Assembly (NCBI GenBank): GCA_003223165.1
Contig: QHXZ01000030.1
Location: forward strand, 1 to 38,755
Reading direction: 5' to 3'
DNA length: 38,755 nucleotides
From: Acidobacteriota bacterium
Lineage (GTDB): Bacteria > Acidobacteriota > Polarisedimenticolia > Gp22-AA2
The notes under the pieces were generated by a model that had not been told where the DNA came from, made no database searches, and was given only the letters and a program-made list of their open reading frames with translations. Position numbers and translations under genes: made by a program. Position 1 is the stretch's first letter, and the number at the start of each line of letters is the position of its first letter. Shown here one piece after another: positions 1-9,400 of the stretch.

Positions 1-880
1 GATCGTCCGCGGGGCCGAGGCGGTAGTCCATCCCGACCATCATGCGATCGGCGCGCTGGTCCTGGCGGGCCCCGCTCCCGGCCCCCGAGACGGCAAGGGA
101 ACGCCCCATGAGGCCGTCGAAGCGCCAGGTCCCCTGATCGCCGAGGGCGCCCTTGAGGGCCAGGCTGGTGGTCCGCGCCGAGGCGGCGCGGGCACCCTGG
201 CCCTCGCCTCCCATGAAGTCACCGCCGCTCACCTTCTGCCGGAACTCGCCGTCGAGGGGCTCCAGGATCGAACCCAGCCATCCCCTCGACAGGGGCGGGC
301 GGCTCGTGGAGGACAGCCGGGTCGAGGTCGCCTGTGCGCTCCCGGCGTCGTCCTGCGGCGCGCCGCCGGCGCCCGTCACGCTCGCCGCGCGCTCGTGCAG
401 GACATCGCGCGGCTCACGTCGCAGGATCCAGTCGAGCCCCAGGTTCTCGCCCGGGGCACCGACCGGCAGATCGCCCAGGACGATGCGCGGGAGCTCCCGC
501 AGGCGCAACTCGATGCGGCCGCGCGCCGCGGTGTTGACCTCGGTGATATCGGTGTCGTAGCCCGGCTTGAAGGCGGCGACGCGGTATCGGCCGACCGGCA
601 CCAGGGTGGAGAAGGTGCCGTCGCCGGCGCTCGTGGTCGACGCCACGACCACTTCGGACAGCGCGCCGGGGGGGCGGTCGGCCCCCCGCCCTCCGGCCGT
701 GATGGGGCCCCGGCCCAGCGTCCTGAGCAGCATGATGGTGGCGCCCGCGACCCCCGCTCCTCGCTCATCGACCACCCTGCCGTCCAAGGAGCGATCGCCG
801 GCGATCCCGGGAGAGGGCGCCGCGAGAAGGGCGAGAAGACCGGGGAGGAGGAACCAGCCGCTCCGGTGATTGTTTCGCAT
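1..880 (-). CDS. Carboxypeptidase-regulatory-like / outer-membrane-type protein, 3' end missing
   Basis: The frame is open from an ATG at 880 down to base 1, so about 293 N-terminal residues are visible and the C-terminus lies outside the window. Residues 1-27 form a Sec signal peptide (basic start, then a Leu-rich core ending near SPGIAG). Residues 31-115 look like a carboxypeptidase-regulatory/CNA-B-like beta sandwich: DGRVVDERGAGVAGATI near the start and GRYRVAAFKPGYD near its end. The remainder is Gly/Ser/Thr-rich, with a segment (GTWRFDGLMGRS) resembling the alternating strands of an outer-membrane barrel. Proteins of this build are often TonB-dependent-receptor-like or surface proteins. 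No plug or TonB box is visible, so the exact family is open. It has its own promoter at 962-991. Confidence 0.7.
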   Translation of the reverse strand, partial: MRNNHRSGWFLLPGLLALLAAPSPGIAGDRSLDGRVVDERGAGVAGATIMLLRTLGRGPITAGGRGADRPPGALSEVVVASTTSAGDGTFSTLVPVGRYRVAAFKPGYDTDITEVNTAARGRIELRLRELPRIVLGDLPVGAPGENLGLDWILRREPRDVLHERAASVTGAGGAPQDDAGSAQATSTRLSSTSRPPLSRGWLGSILEPLDGEFRQKVSGGDFMGGEGQGARAASARTTSLALKGALGDQGTWRFDGLMGRSLAVSGAGSGARQDQRADRMMVGMDYRLGPADD

Positions 881-961
881 TGGCTGCTCTCCCGAAGAGA
901 ATTCAAATTTCCGTACGAAGGAGCCAGAGAGCGCAGGGAATGCGCGCGCGAAAGGAGGCTT

Positions 962-991
962 ACTCTAACCGGATGCTGAACTTAAAGTCAA
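962..991 (-). promoter_or_regulatory. Putative sigma70 promoter for the 880 gene
   Basis: On the minus strand TTGACT (991-986) is followed by an 18-bp spacer and TAGAGT (967-962). It lies between the stop of the upstream same-strand gene (997) and the start at 880, and would give a leader of about 75 nt. The -35 matches 5 of 6 and the -10 matches 4 of 6. Confidence 0.45.
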
Positions 992-996
992 CCCGG

Positions 997-1965
997 TCAG
1001 AAGCGGCAGGTGATCTCGATGCGGTAGCGAACCCGCGACCATCCTTCCTCCGGCCCCGAGGAGCGGACCTCGAGGTCGAAGGCATGGGGCTCGTCCGGGG
1101 CGAGCACCAGGGTCTCGCGCGTGACGATGGGATGCGAGACCGTCGCCTCGCTGCCGCTGACCGTGGCCACCTCCCCCTGCAGGCCGGCCTCGATCTGCAG
1201 GCGGCCTCCCGAGATCAGCGTGGGTGAGATCTGCGCCTCGATCTTCTCCCGGCGGTATCGCTTGGCGGCGCCCTTCCCGGCCTCCAGGGGAACGTTGAAC
1301 GAGAAAAGGTTGCTGGCCGAACGGCCCAGCGTGGCGCGCAGGTCGTTGGTCTTCAGCGGCGTCAAGTCCTGGTCTCCCTCGGCGCGCGCCACCGACAGGA
1401 CGATGTCGATGAAGGTCGGCTCGGACCCGGACGTCCCGTCCGGCGCCCCGGTCGCCGGGGCGCAGCGCAGCTTGAAGGCCAGCCGCGCTTCGGTCACCGG
1501 CGAGGCGTAGACCTCGACCATGCGCTCCTCGTCCGGCTTCAGGAGGACCGCCACGCTCTTGCGATCGACGGGCGGGGGCCGGCTCCCGGCCTTGGCTCCT
1601 GCCACGACCCTCCGCGTCTCGCTGTCGACGCGCAGGGCGCACGCTCCCCCCGCCTTCAGGGCCGGGGTGATGCGCGCCGTGAGCTGCACCATCTCGCGCG
1701 GCGGGTTTTGTGCCTGGCGGCCGACGAGCGTCGCCGATTTCTGCAGCTCGCCCATGCTGCCGGAGAAGAGGTCGGCGTCGTCGGTGCCGACCGACCAGGT
1801 GCCCCGCCGATCGACGGCGATGGTTTCCACCGACACGCGCAGCGCGCCGGGTCCGGGCGCGGGGGAATCGGTCGCGGGCGCCGCCCCCGCCGACGCCGCG
1901 AGGACCAAGAAACCAAAGAAGACGGAGGCCGTCCGCGCACCGCGCGGACCGAGGGCGGGGGTCAT
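997..1965 (-). CDS. Secreted protein of unknown function
   Basis: About 322 residues, not recognised. I chose the ATG at 1965 (MTPALGPRG) over one six codons upstream at 1983, because the N-terminus then has a classical basic stretch followed by a hydrophobic core (ASVFFGFLVLAASAGAAPA), a likely Sec signal peptide cleaved after AGAAPA. The mature part appears beta-rich, with repeated short segments such as VRVSVET, QLTARITP and RVRYRIEITC, and no obvious catalytic motif. A few Cys are scattered (one near the C-terminus), compatible with a disulfide. It is divergent from gatC, with the two starts about 70 bp apart. It may be a periplasmic or outer-membrane-associated factor; function is unknown. 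Confidence 0.65.
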   Translation of the reverse strand: MTPALGPRGARTASVFFGFLVLAASAGAAPATDSPAPGPGALRVSVETIAVDRRGTWSVGTDDADLFSGSMGELQKSATLVGRQAQNPPREMVQLTARITPALKAGGACALRVDSETRRVVAGAKAGSRPPPVDRKSVAVLLKPDEERMVEVYASPVTEARLAFKLRCAPATGAPDGTSGSEPTFIDIVLSVARAEGDQDLTPLKTNDLRATLGRSASNLFSFNVPLEAGKGAAKRYRREKIEAQISPTLISGGRLQIEAGLQGEVATVSGSEATVSHPIVTRETLVLAPDEPHAFDLEVRSSGPEEGWSRVRYRIEITCRF

Positions 1966-1999
1966 GGCGAGAAAGGCTATCACAGGGCCCCGCCACAGT

Positions 2000-2005
2000 T
2001 ATAAT
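2000..2005 (+). promoter_or_regulatory. -10 element upstream of gatCA
   Basis: A perfect TATAAT lies 30 nt before the gatC ATG. No good -35 is seen at 16-18 bp upstream (CTATCA at 1977-1982). The resulting leader would be about 20 nt and holds AAGGAG (2017-2022) and GGAG (2024-2027) before the ATG at 2036. Confidence 0.45.
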
Positions 2006-2035
2006 GATGGGCCGGGAAGGAGCGGAGATCCCACG

Positions 2036-2323
2036 ATGGCGATCGGCAAGAGCGAGGTGCGTCACATCGCCCGCCTCGCCAACCTCGATTTCAGCGACGA
2101 GGAGTACGACCGCTTCACCCACCAGCTGAACGCCATCCTCGAGTACGTGGCGCAGCTCGACCGCCTCGACACCTCGGCCATCGAGGCTACCTCGCACGCG
2201 GGGAGCGAAACCGGCCCGCTGCGGGAAGACGCGGCGGGCGGCTCGATCTCCCAGGAGGAGGCGCTCCGGAACGCGCCGGAGCCGGGGCGCGGTCACTTCA
2301 AGGTGCCCAGGGTGATCGGTTGA
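2036..2323 (+). CDS. gatC: Asp/Glu-tRNA(Asn/Gln) amidotransferase subunit C
   Basis: A 95-residue GatC, the small subunit of the GatCAB amidotransferase that converts misacylated Glu-tRNA(Gln) or Asp-tRNA(Asn) to the amide form. It wraps around GatA and stabilises the GatA-GatB interface. The family signature is clear: an N-terminal helix with [17 protein letters not shown], a central [16 protein letters not shown], then the proline-containing tail ending [10 protein letters not shown]. Length is normal. The ATG at 2036 has AAGGAG/GGAG upstream. The TGA stop overlaps the TTG start of gatA (TTGA), so the two are translationally coupled. gatB is not adjacent. Confidence 0.95.
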   Translation: MAIGKSEVRHIARLANLDFSDEEYDRFTHQLNAILEYVAQLDRLDTSAIEATSHAGSETGPLREDAAGGSISQEEALRNAPEPGRGHFKVPRVIG

Positions 2324-3795
2324 AGTCGCTCGAGCGCGGCACGGTCGCCGAGACCCGCGCGCTCGTCGCATCCGGCGGCGCCAGCGCGGTTGAGATCTGC
2401 CGCGCCTACCTCGACCGCGTCCGGGCCGTCGATCCCCGTGTCCAGGCGTTCCGCACCGTCCTGGAGGCGGAGGCGCTCGCCGCCGCCGGGCGCGTCGACC
2501 GCGACCGCCAGGCCGGCAGGCCTCTCGGGCCACTCGCCGGCGTGCCGCTGGCGATCAAGGATGTCCTCTGCACCCGCGGAGCCAACACAACGTGTGGCTC
2601 GCGCATCCTCGAAGGATTCGTTCCCTCTTACGACGCCACGTGCGTGGCCCGCCTGCGCCAGGCGGGCGCCGTGCTCCTGGGCAAGACCAATATGGACGAG
2701 TTCGCCATGGGCTCCTCCACCGAAAACTCCGCCTACGAGAAGACCCGCAACCCCTGGGACCCCAATCGCGTCCCGGGAGGATCGAGCGGCGGTTCGGCGG
2801 CGGCGGTGGCTGCGGACGAGGCGGCGGCCGCGCTCGGCACCGACACGGGCGGCTCGATCCGCCAGCCGGCGGCCCTGTGCGGGGTGCCGGGGATGAAGCC
2901 GACCTACGGCCGGGTATCGCGTTACGGCCTCGTGGCGTTCGCCTCCTCCCTCGATCAGGTCGGCCCGTTCGGCCGGACCGTCGAGGACGTGGCGCGCGTC
3001 CTGCAGGTGATCGCGGGCCACGATCCCAAGGACGCGACCTCGGCCTCCCTGCCGGTGCCCGACTACGCCGCGGCTCTGCCCCGGGGCGCTTCGGGGCTGC
3101 GGGTCGGCGTGCCGCGCGAGTACTTTCCGCGCGGCATGGACCGCGAGGTCGACGGGGCGGTGCGCGCCGCCCTGCGCGCCGCCGAGCGGCTGGGGGCGCG
3201 GGTCGGCGAGATCTCGCTGCCGCACACGGAGTACGCCATCCCGACCTACTACATCGTGGCCACGGCCGAGGCCAGCAGCAACCTGGCGCGCTACGACGGC
3301 GTGCGTTATGGCCTGCGCGCGGCGGGGAGCGAGGACCTGGCCAGCCTCTACGTGCGCACCCGGCGCGCCGGCTTCGGTGCGGAAGTGAAGCGGCGCATCA
3401 TGCTCGGGACGTATGTGCTGTCCGCCGGGTACTACGACGCCTACTACCTCAAGGCGCAGAAGGTGCGCACGCTCATCCGCCGTGACTTCGAGAAGGCTTT
3501 CGAGCAGGTGGACGCGATCGTCACGCCCACCACCCCCACCGCGGCGTTCCGCTTCGGTGAGAAGGTGGACGACCCGCTGTCGATGTACCTTTCGGACATC
3601 TTCACGGTCACCATCAACCTGGCGGGCCTGCCGGCGATCTCCATCCCCTGCGGGCTCACCAAGGATCGGCTGCCGATCGGCCTGCAAATCGTCGGGCGGC
3701 GCTTCGACGAGGAAACGATCTTCCGCCTGGCCGCGGCGCTGGAGGCGGAGCTGAAGTTTCGCGACAACCGCCCCGCCGTCGCCGGAGACCGGTGA
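2320..3795 (+). CDS. gatA: Asp/Glu-tRNA(Asn/Gln) amidotransferase subunit A
   Basis: A 491-residue amidase-signature enzyme that releases ammonia from glutamine and channels it to GatB for tRNA-bound Glu/Asp amidation. The Ser-cisSer-Lys triad is intact: Lys80 (PLAIKD), Ser155 (PGGSSGGS) and Ser179 (DTGGSIRQP). Further family hallmarks are [13 protein letters not shown] and [10 protein letters not shown]. Length is as usual (about 485). The start is TTG at 2320 overlapping the gatC stop; the N-terminus [16 protein letters not shown] aligns with where the family normally begins. The TGA stop overlaps the GTG of the next gene (GTGA), which suggests one transcript through the amidase gene. No defect was seen. 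Confidence 0.96.
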   Translation: MKSLERGTVAETRALVASGGASAVEICRAYLDRVRAVDPRVQAFRTVLEAEALAAAGRVDRDRQAGRPLGPLAGVPLAIKDVLCTRGANTTCGSRILEGFVPSYDATCVARLRQAGAVLLGKTNMDEFAMGSSTENSAYEKTRNPWDPNRVPGGSSGGSAAAVAADEAAAALGTDTGGSIRQPAALCGVPGMKPTYGRVSRYGLVAFASSLDQVGPFGRTVEDVARVLQVIAGHDPKDATSASLPVPDYAAALPRGASGLRVGVPREYFPRGMDREVDGAVRAALRAAERLGARVGEISLPHTEYAIPTYYIVATAEASSNLARYDGVRYGLRAAGSEDLASLYVRTRRAGFGAEVKRRIMLGTYVLSAGYYDAYYLKAQKVRTLIRRDFEKAFEQVDAIVTPTTPTAAFRFGEKVDDPLSMYLSDIFTVTINLAGLPAISIPCGLTKDRLPIGLQIVGRRFDEETIFRLAAALEAELKFRDNRPAVAGDR

Positions 3796-5627
3796 CTCCG
3801 GCCCGTCCCCGGCGCGCCGCGCTCCTCGTCGCGGGCGCGGCCGCGCTCGGCGCCTTTCTCGCCGTGCGTCCCGCCGCCGCGTCGGGAGGCTCCGGACGGA
3901 GTCCCCGCGATGCCAAGCCCGCCACGCGCCTGGATCCTCCCACGGCCGCCTCGGCCTCGAGGGAGCCTCTCCTCGTACCGGGGGAGAGCGCCGTGCTGAG
4001 TTCGGGGCGCGACCTGGTGCTCGAGGTGAAGATCGCTCCGCGTGACACCTACGCCTCGCTGGGGCAGAAGTACCTCGTCGATCTCCGTTCCCTGGACGCC
4101 GTGCGGTCGCTGAACGGCGAGAAGCTGCCGGCCCCCGGGGGCCGGGTCGCCATTCCGTACGAGACCCTCAATGACGACTACAAGATCCGGGTCTTCTCCT
4201 ACCTCTTCCCGGCGGACGGCCCGCGTGGCGGCGCCTGGGTCCATCGCGTCGGGGCCGGCCGCCTCCGGACTCCGGACGAGAGCCTCTGGCGTCTGGCGCT
4301 CTGGCTCACGGGCCGCGGCGAAAACTTCCCGGCTCTCGCCGACACGAACGGCATGCCGGACCTGACGCCGCGGCACGGTCAGGAGATCGTCGTCCCGGGT
4401 TCGCTACTGCTTCCTCCCTTCGCTCGCCTGACCGCCTCGAGCGCGGCCGCGGTCGGCGCCTTTCTCGCCGTGCGTCCCGCCGCCGCGTCGGGAGGCTCCG
4501 GACGGAGTCCCCGCGATGCCAAGCCCGCCACGCGCCTGGATCCTCCCAGGGCCGCCTCGGCCCCGAGGGAGCCTCTCCTCGTACCGGGGGAGAGCGCCGT
4601 GCTGAGTTCGGGGCGCGACCTGGTGCTCGAGGTGAAGATCGCTCCGCGTGACACCTACGCCTCGCTGGGGCAGAAGTACCTCGTCGATCTCCGTTCCCTG
4701 GACGCCGTGCGGTCGCTGAACGGCGAGAAGCTGCCGGCCCCCGGGGGCCGGGTCGCCATTCCGTACGAGACCCTCAATGACGACTACAAGATCCGGGTCT
4801 TCTCCTACCTCTTCCCGGCGGACGGCCCGCGTGGCGGCGCCTGGGTCCATCGCGTCGGGGCCGGCCGCCTCCGGACTCCGGACGAGAGCCTCTGGCGTCT
4901 GGCGCTCTGGCTCACGGGCCGCGGCGAAAACTTCCCGGCTCTCGCCGACACGAACGGCATGCCGGACCTGACGCCGCGGCACGGTCAGGAGATCGTCGTC
5001 CCGGGTTCGCTACTGCTTCCTCCCTTCGCTCGCCTGACCGCCTCGAGCGCGGCCGCGGTCGCGCAGCAACCGGTCACCTCCGGCGGTTCGGCGGGCGCCA
5101 ACGACGGCGCAGGCGACGGGGACGAGGACGACTTCACCGAGGCGCCGCCCGATTCGGAGCCGGCCGAGGCGGGGCCCACGGTGCCGCTGCCGCCCGCCGA
5201 GGCGCCGATGGCCGAAGGCGCCGACCAGCTGACTTACGGCTCCGACAAGGAGGGACGCTTCGCGTCCTACCACCTGAAGCGGGGCGAGGCGCTCTACTCT
5301 GCGGTGGTGGTGCGCTACACCGGCCAGGTGGACGCGCAGGACGTGAACGACCTGGCGCGGCGCATCGCGGCCCGGAGCGGTATCAGGGACGTGACCGGCA
5401 TCCCGGTCGGGTTCAAGGTCAAGATCCCCCTCGACGAGCTGCTCCCCGAGTACCTGCCGCGGGACGATCCGCGCCGGCAGACCTGGGAGCGCAGCCAGGC
5501 CGAGGTGGCGCGCTACACCAACCGGGCCAGGAGCCAGAATCTCCAGGGCGTGGCGGTGATCCTGGACGCGGGGCACGGCGGGCGCGACCAGGGAGCGGCC
5601 CACAACGGCATCTGGGAGCACGACTAG
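3792..5627 (+). CDS. LysM-type/N-acetylmuramoyl-L-alanine amidase, 5' part with internal duplication, ends at in-frame TAG
   Basis: An open frame of 611 codons starting at GTG 3792 (overlapping the gatA stop) and ending at TAG 5625-5627. Residues 1-31 are a Sec signal peptide. Two nearly identical 202-residue blocks follow (encoded by the 606-bp repeat). Each holds two LysM-like segments, one around [19 protein letters not shown] and one around [20 protein letters not shown]. After an acidic linker comes another LysM-like region ([15 protein letters not shown] onward), then the start of an Amidase_3 domain: [12 protein letters not shown] (zinc ligand His595) and IWEHD (Glu609). The stop falls two codons after this Glu. 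The second block repeats the hydrophobic part of the signal peptide internally, which would be abnormal in a mature secreted protein. The other catalytic residues lie in the same frame downstream (see 5748-6332). Confidence 0.75.
   Translation: MTPARPRRAALLVAGAAALGAFLAVRPAAASGGSGRSPRDAKPATRLDPPTAASASREPLLVPGESAVLSSGRDLVLEVKIAPRDTYASLGQKYLVDLRSLDAVRSLNGEKLPAPGGRVAIPYETLNDDYKIRVFSYLFPADGPRGGAWVHRVGAGRLRTPDESLWRLALWLTGRGENFPALADTNGMPDLTPRHGQEIVVPGSLLLPPFARLTASSAAAVGAFLAVRPAAASGGSGRSPRDAKPATRLDPPRAASAPREPLLVPGESAVLSSGRDLVLEVKIAPRDTYASLGQKYLVDLRSLDAVRSLNGEKLPAPGGRVAIPYETLNDDYKIRVFSYLFPADGPRGGAWVHRVGAGRLRTPDESLWRLALWLTGRGENFPALADTNGMPDLTPRHGQEIVVPGSLLLPPFARLTASSAAAVAQQPVTSGGSAGANDGAGDGDEDDFTEAPPDSEPAEAGPTVPLPPAEAPMAEGADQLTYGSDKEGRFASYHLKRGEALYSAVVVRYTGQVDAQDVNDLARRIAARSGIRDVTGIPVGFKVKIPLDELLPEYLPRDDPRRQTWERSQAEVARYTNRARSQNLQGVAVILDAGHGGRDQGAAHNGIWEHD
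3835..4440 (+). repeat. 606-bp tandem direct repeat, copy 1
   Basis: First copy of an in-frame 606-bp (202-codon) tandem duplication. It begins at the 11-mer GCGCGGCCGCG, which recurs at 4441 and 5047. Copy 1 includes part of the signal-peptide coding region. Confidence 0.95.
4441..5046 (+). repeat. 606-bp tandem direct repeat, copy 2
   Basis: Second copy. Apart from the junction base, I found two differences from copy 1: C3943 versus G4549 (Thr to Arg) and T3957 versus C4563 (Ser to Pro). The junction is a 15-bp stretch with one mismatch shared by both ends, as expected for slippage or recombination at microhomology. Confidence 0.95.
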
Positions 5628-5747
5628 CGGGTCCTGCCCACGATCAAGGACCGGCAGGAGGGGTACGCGATCAGGGACAGCACGCGCCTGAGGCGCAGCC
5701 AGGCCGAGGTCCTGCTGACCGATCCGCCTTTCCCGCTGCGCGAGGCG

Positions 5748-6332
5748 GTGCCCAGCGTGAACCTGCGCTGGTACCTGTCGAACTCCTACTACCGCCGCCT
5801 GCTCGCCGAAGGGATCGACCCGCTCAAGGTGGTCTTCACCAGCCTGCACGCCGACGCCCGGCACCCGTCTCTCGGCGGGGCCATGATCTACGTCCCGGGG
5901 GAAGAGTACCGGCGCGGCCGCTACGGCCACGGCGGGCCGGTCTACGCCAGCCACCGCGAGGTGCGCGAGCAACCGTACGTGAGCTTCACCCGGGCCGAGC
6001 GCGAGCGGGCGGAGGGCCTGTCGCGGCAGTTCGCGGAGGCCCTGCTGACCGCCTTCCGGCGGCAGGGTGTCTCGGTGCACCCCTACGGCCCGGTGCGCGA
6101 GCGCATCATCAGGCGCCGCCGCTCCTGGGTCCCGGCGGTCCTGCGCTGCAACGAGGTGCCGGTCGAGGTCCTCATCGAGGTCAGCAACCTGAGCAACCCA
6201 GCCGACAGCCGCCTGCTCGCCGACCCGTCCTACCGCCAGAGAGTGGCCGATGCCTACGTCGAGGCGCTGCAGCGCTACTACGGAGGGTCGCCGGCACCCG
6301 CCCCCGGCAGCCTCTCCTCGAAGGGCCATTGA
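5748..6332 (+). pseudogene. C-terminal part of the N-acetylmuramoyl-L-alanine amidase (Amidase_3), separated by a stop
   Basis: This frame is the same as 3792-5627: the distance from the TAG to this GTG is a multiple of three, and the codons between (RVLPTIKDRQEG and onward) also read as plausible amidase sequence. It supplies the missing half of the zinc amidase, with the second His ligand in TSLHADARH (codon 686 of the joint frame) and the catalytic Glu in VLIEVSNLSNPAD (codon 796). Amidases of this type cut the bond between MurNAc and L-Ala in peptidoglycan. The joint frame looks short between IWEHD and RVLPTIKD, where a helix of about 20 residues is expected. An in-frame deletion that created the TAG would explain this. 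The GTG at 5748 has no convincing ribosome site, so separate translation is doubtful. Confidence 0.7.
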
Positions 6333-6356
6333 AGCCTCGCCCGCCGGTCCCTATAT

Positions 6357-6386
6357 TTGACTTCCGGCACTCGGTTGAGGCATAGT
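6357..6386 (+). promoter_or_regulatory. Putative promoter for the large flavoprotein
   Basis: TTGACT (6357-6362), 18-bp spacer, CATAGT (6381-6386). It lies 25 bp after the amidase stop and would start transcription near 6393, ahead of the preferred ATG at 6468. Confidence 0.4.
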
Positions 6387-6467
6387 CACCGACCTTTCAC
6401 AATGCGGAAAGGCGCGCCAGGCGTGGAAAAGCCGGGGACGCGCCCAAGGACCGGAGACCCCACCAGC

Positions 6468-9400
6468 ATGTCGTACACCGCGAGCGAAGCCCCGCGCCCG
6501 GCGCCGGGCGGGGCGCTGGCCGAGCAGAGGGACTTCCCGCTCGGCCTCCCGGGATTCACCTACGCCGACCTGCACGACGCCCGTCGGCTCGCCGATCTGC
6601 AGCGGGAGTTCGAACGCGCGCTCGAGGCGGCCGACGGCGCCCTGTACGCCGCCTACGAGTCGTACCGACGCGATCCCGAGGCTCTCGGACCGGTCGAACT
6701 CTCTAACCTTTTGATTCGCCTCGCCGCGCAGATCAGCCGGTTCGTCGGCCGGCTGTTCCGGATCGAGGACGAACAGCGACGGGCGGCCGAGAACGCGCGC
6801 GCGCAGGATCCCGTCTTCGTCTTCAAGCGCGACTTCCTGCAGAGGCGCGCCTTCAGGCGCTACGCCTCGGGACAGGCGCCACCGGAGGGATACGCGGTCC
6901 TGGACCAGCGCATCCGGGAGGTGCGCCGGGCCCTCTTCCCCGCGCTCGACTTCTCGGTCGATGGGGAGCTGGCCACCGCCCGCATGGTCGTCGATCTGAT
7001 GGCGGTCGAGACGGACCTGGCCGCGCAGGCACGACAGGGAGGCGCGCCACGCGCCGGCGAGCCGGCCGCCCGCGCCCTCGAAGCGGTGCGCGCCGGCCTC
7101 CGGGCCCATCCCGGCCTGCTCCCCGAGCCGCCGGACGGCTGGGGCGAAGACGTGCCGGGCGACCTGGCGCGCGTCGAGCGGCTGCTCGCGCTCCTCGAGG
7201 ACTGGTCGGTCGCCCGCGCGCTCGATGCGGAGGGACGGAAGGAGATCGCGACCTGGGTGTCGTACCACCAGCCCGAGGACCTCGACTACCAGCACCTGGT
7301 GCGCACCGAGCATCCCAACCCCGAAATCCCCGGGATGGTCCGCGGTCCCGCCGACCGGATGCGACGGCGCGACGGGTTCCGCCTGACCGACCGTCGCATG
7401 AGCCCGCGCGAGATCCTCGACCAGGCGCACTACTGCGTCCTGTGCCACGACCGCGACAAGGATTCCTGCTCCAAGGGGCTGCGGGGCAAGGAGCCGGGCT
7501 TCAAGAAGAACCCCCTGGGGATCAGCCTGCCGGGCTGCCCGCTCGACGAGAAGATCTCCGAGGCGCATTTCCTCAAGCGCCAGGGCGACTCCCTCGGGGC
7601 GCTCGCGGCGATCTGCCTCGACAACCCGATGTGCCCGGGCACCGGGCACCGCATCTGCAACGACTGCATGAAGGCCTGCATCTACCAGAAGCAGGAGCCG
7701 GTCAACATCCCGCAGATCGAGACCGGCGTCCTGACCGACGTCCTCGCTCTTCCCTACGGCTTCGAGATCTGGGGCCTCCTGACCCGCTGGAATCCGCTCA
7801 ACGTGAGACGTCCCTTCCCGCTCGCCTACAACGGCCGCAACGTGCTCGTGGTCGGACTCGGCCCCGCGGGGTACACCCTGGCCCACTATCTGGTCAACGA
7901 GGGGTTCGGCGTGGTCGGGATCGACGGGCTGAAGATCGAACCTCTGCCCGCGGATCTGACCGGAGCCGACGGGCTGCCGCCGCGGCCGATCCGCGACGTC
8001 CGCGAGCTGACCTGCGAGCTGGACGAGCGGCGGCTGGCCGGATTCGGAGGGGTCTCCGAGTACGGCATCACCGTCCGCTGGGACAAGAACTTCCTGACCA
8101 TGATCCATGTCTGCCTGGCGCGCCGGCGCAAGATGCGCTTTTACGGCGGCGTGCGCTTCGGCGGCACGCTGACCGTCGAGCAGGCGTGGGAATCCGGCTT
8201 CGACCACATCGCCATCGCCGCGGGCGCCGGGCGGCCGACCATCATCGACATGAAGAACAACGTCATCAACGGCGTGCGCAAGGCCTCCGACTTCCTGATG
8301 GCCTTGCAGCTGACCGGCGCCTTCAAGCACAACGCCCTCGCCAACCTCGACGCGCGACTGCCGGCGATCGTGGTCGGCGGCGGGCTCACCGCGATCGATT
8401 CCGCCACCGAGCTGATGGCCTACTACCCGGTGCAGGTGGAAAAGATGCTGGAGCGCTTCGAGGCGCTGGCGCGCTCGATCGGCGAGGACCGGGTCTGGGC
8501 CCAGTACACGGCCGAGGAGCGCGATCGCCTGCACACCTACCTGCGGCACGGGCGCGCCATCCGGGAGGAGCGCGAGCGGGCACGGCAGAAGGGTGAGCCG
8601 CCGAACTTCGCCCCCCTGGTCGAATCCTGGGGCGGGGTGACCATCGCGTACCGCAAGGAGATGGCCGACTCCCCCGCCTACCGCCTGAACCACGAGGAGG
8701 TGGTGAAGGCCCTCGAGGAGGGGATCCGCTTCGTCGGCTGCCTCGATCCGGAGGAGGCGGTGCCGGACAGCCAGGGGAGCCTGCGCGAGGTGGTCTTCAA
8801 GAGGATGCGCAAGGTGGAGGGGGAGCGCTGGGTGGACAGCGGCGAGCGGGTGCGCCTGCAGGCGCGCACGCTCCTGGTCGCGGCCGGCACGAGCCCCAAC
8901 GTCACCTACGAGAAGGAGTACCCCGGGTCCTTCGAGCTCGACGACCGCAAACAGTTCTTCCGCTCGCATCGGGCCGAGCGCCTGGCCGACGGGTCGATCC
9001 GCCTGGTGCCGGCGGCGCGCGGCGAGGGTGGCGGCTTCTTCACCTCCTACAACAAGGACGGTCGCCTGGTCTCCTACTTCGGCGACAACCACCCCCAGTA
9101 CGCCGGCAACGTCGTCAAGGCGATGGCCTCGGCGAAGTTCGGATTCCCCCACATCGCGTCCCTGTACGCGGAGGAGATCGCCCGCCTCGACCCGCGCGAC
9201 CAGGAGGCGCGCGACGCGCGCCTGCGCTCGTTCTTCAGGAGGCTCGACGACGAGCTGGTGGCGCGCGTGGTCGAGGTGCACCGCCTCACCCCGACCATCA
9301 TCGAGGTCATCGTGCGCGCCCCGCAGGCGGCGCGCAACTTCCGCCCGGGGCAGTTCTTCCGACTGCAGAACTACGAGGCCTGCGCGCCGCGCCCGCTCGG

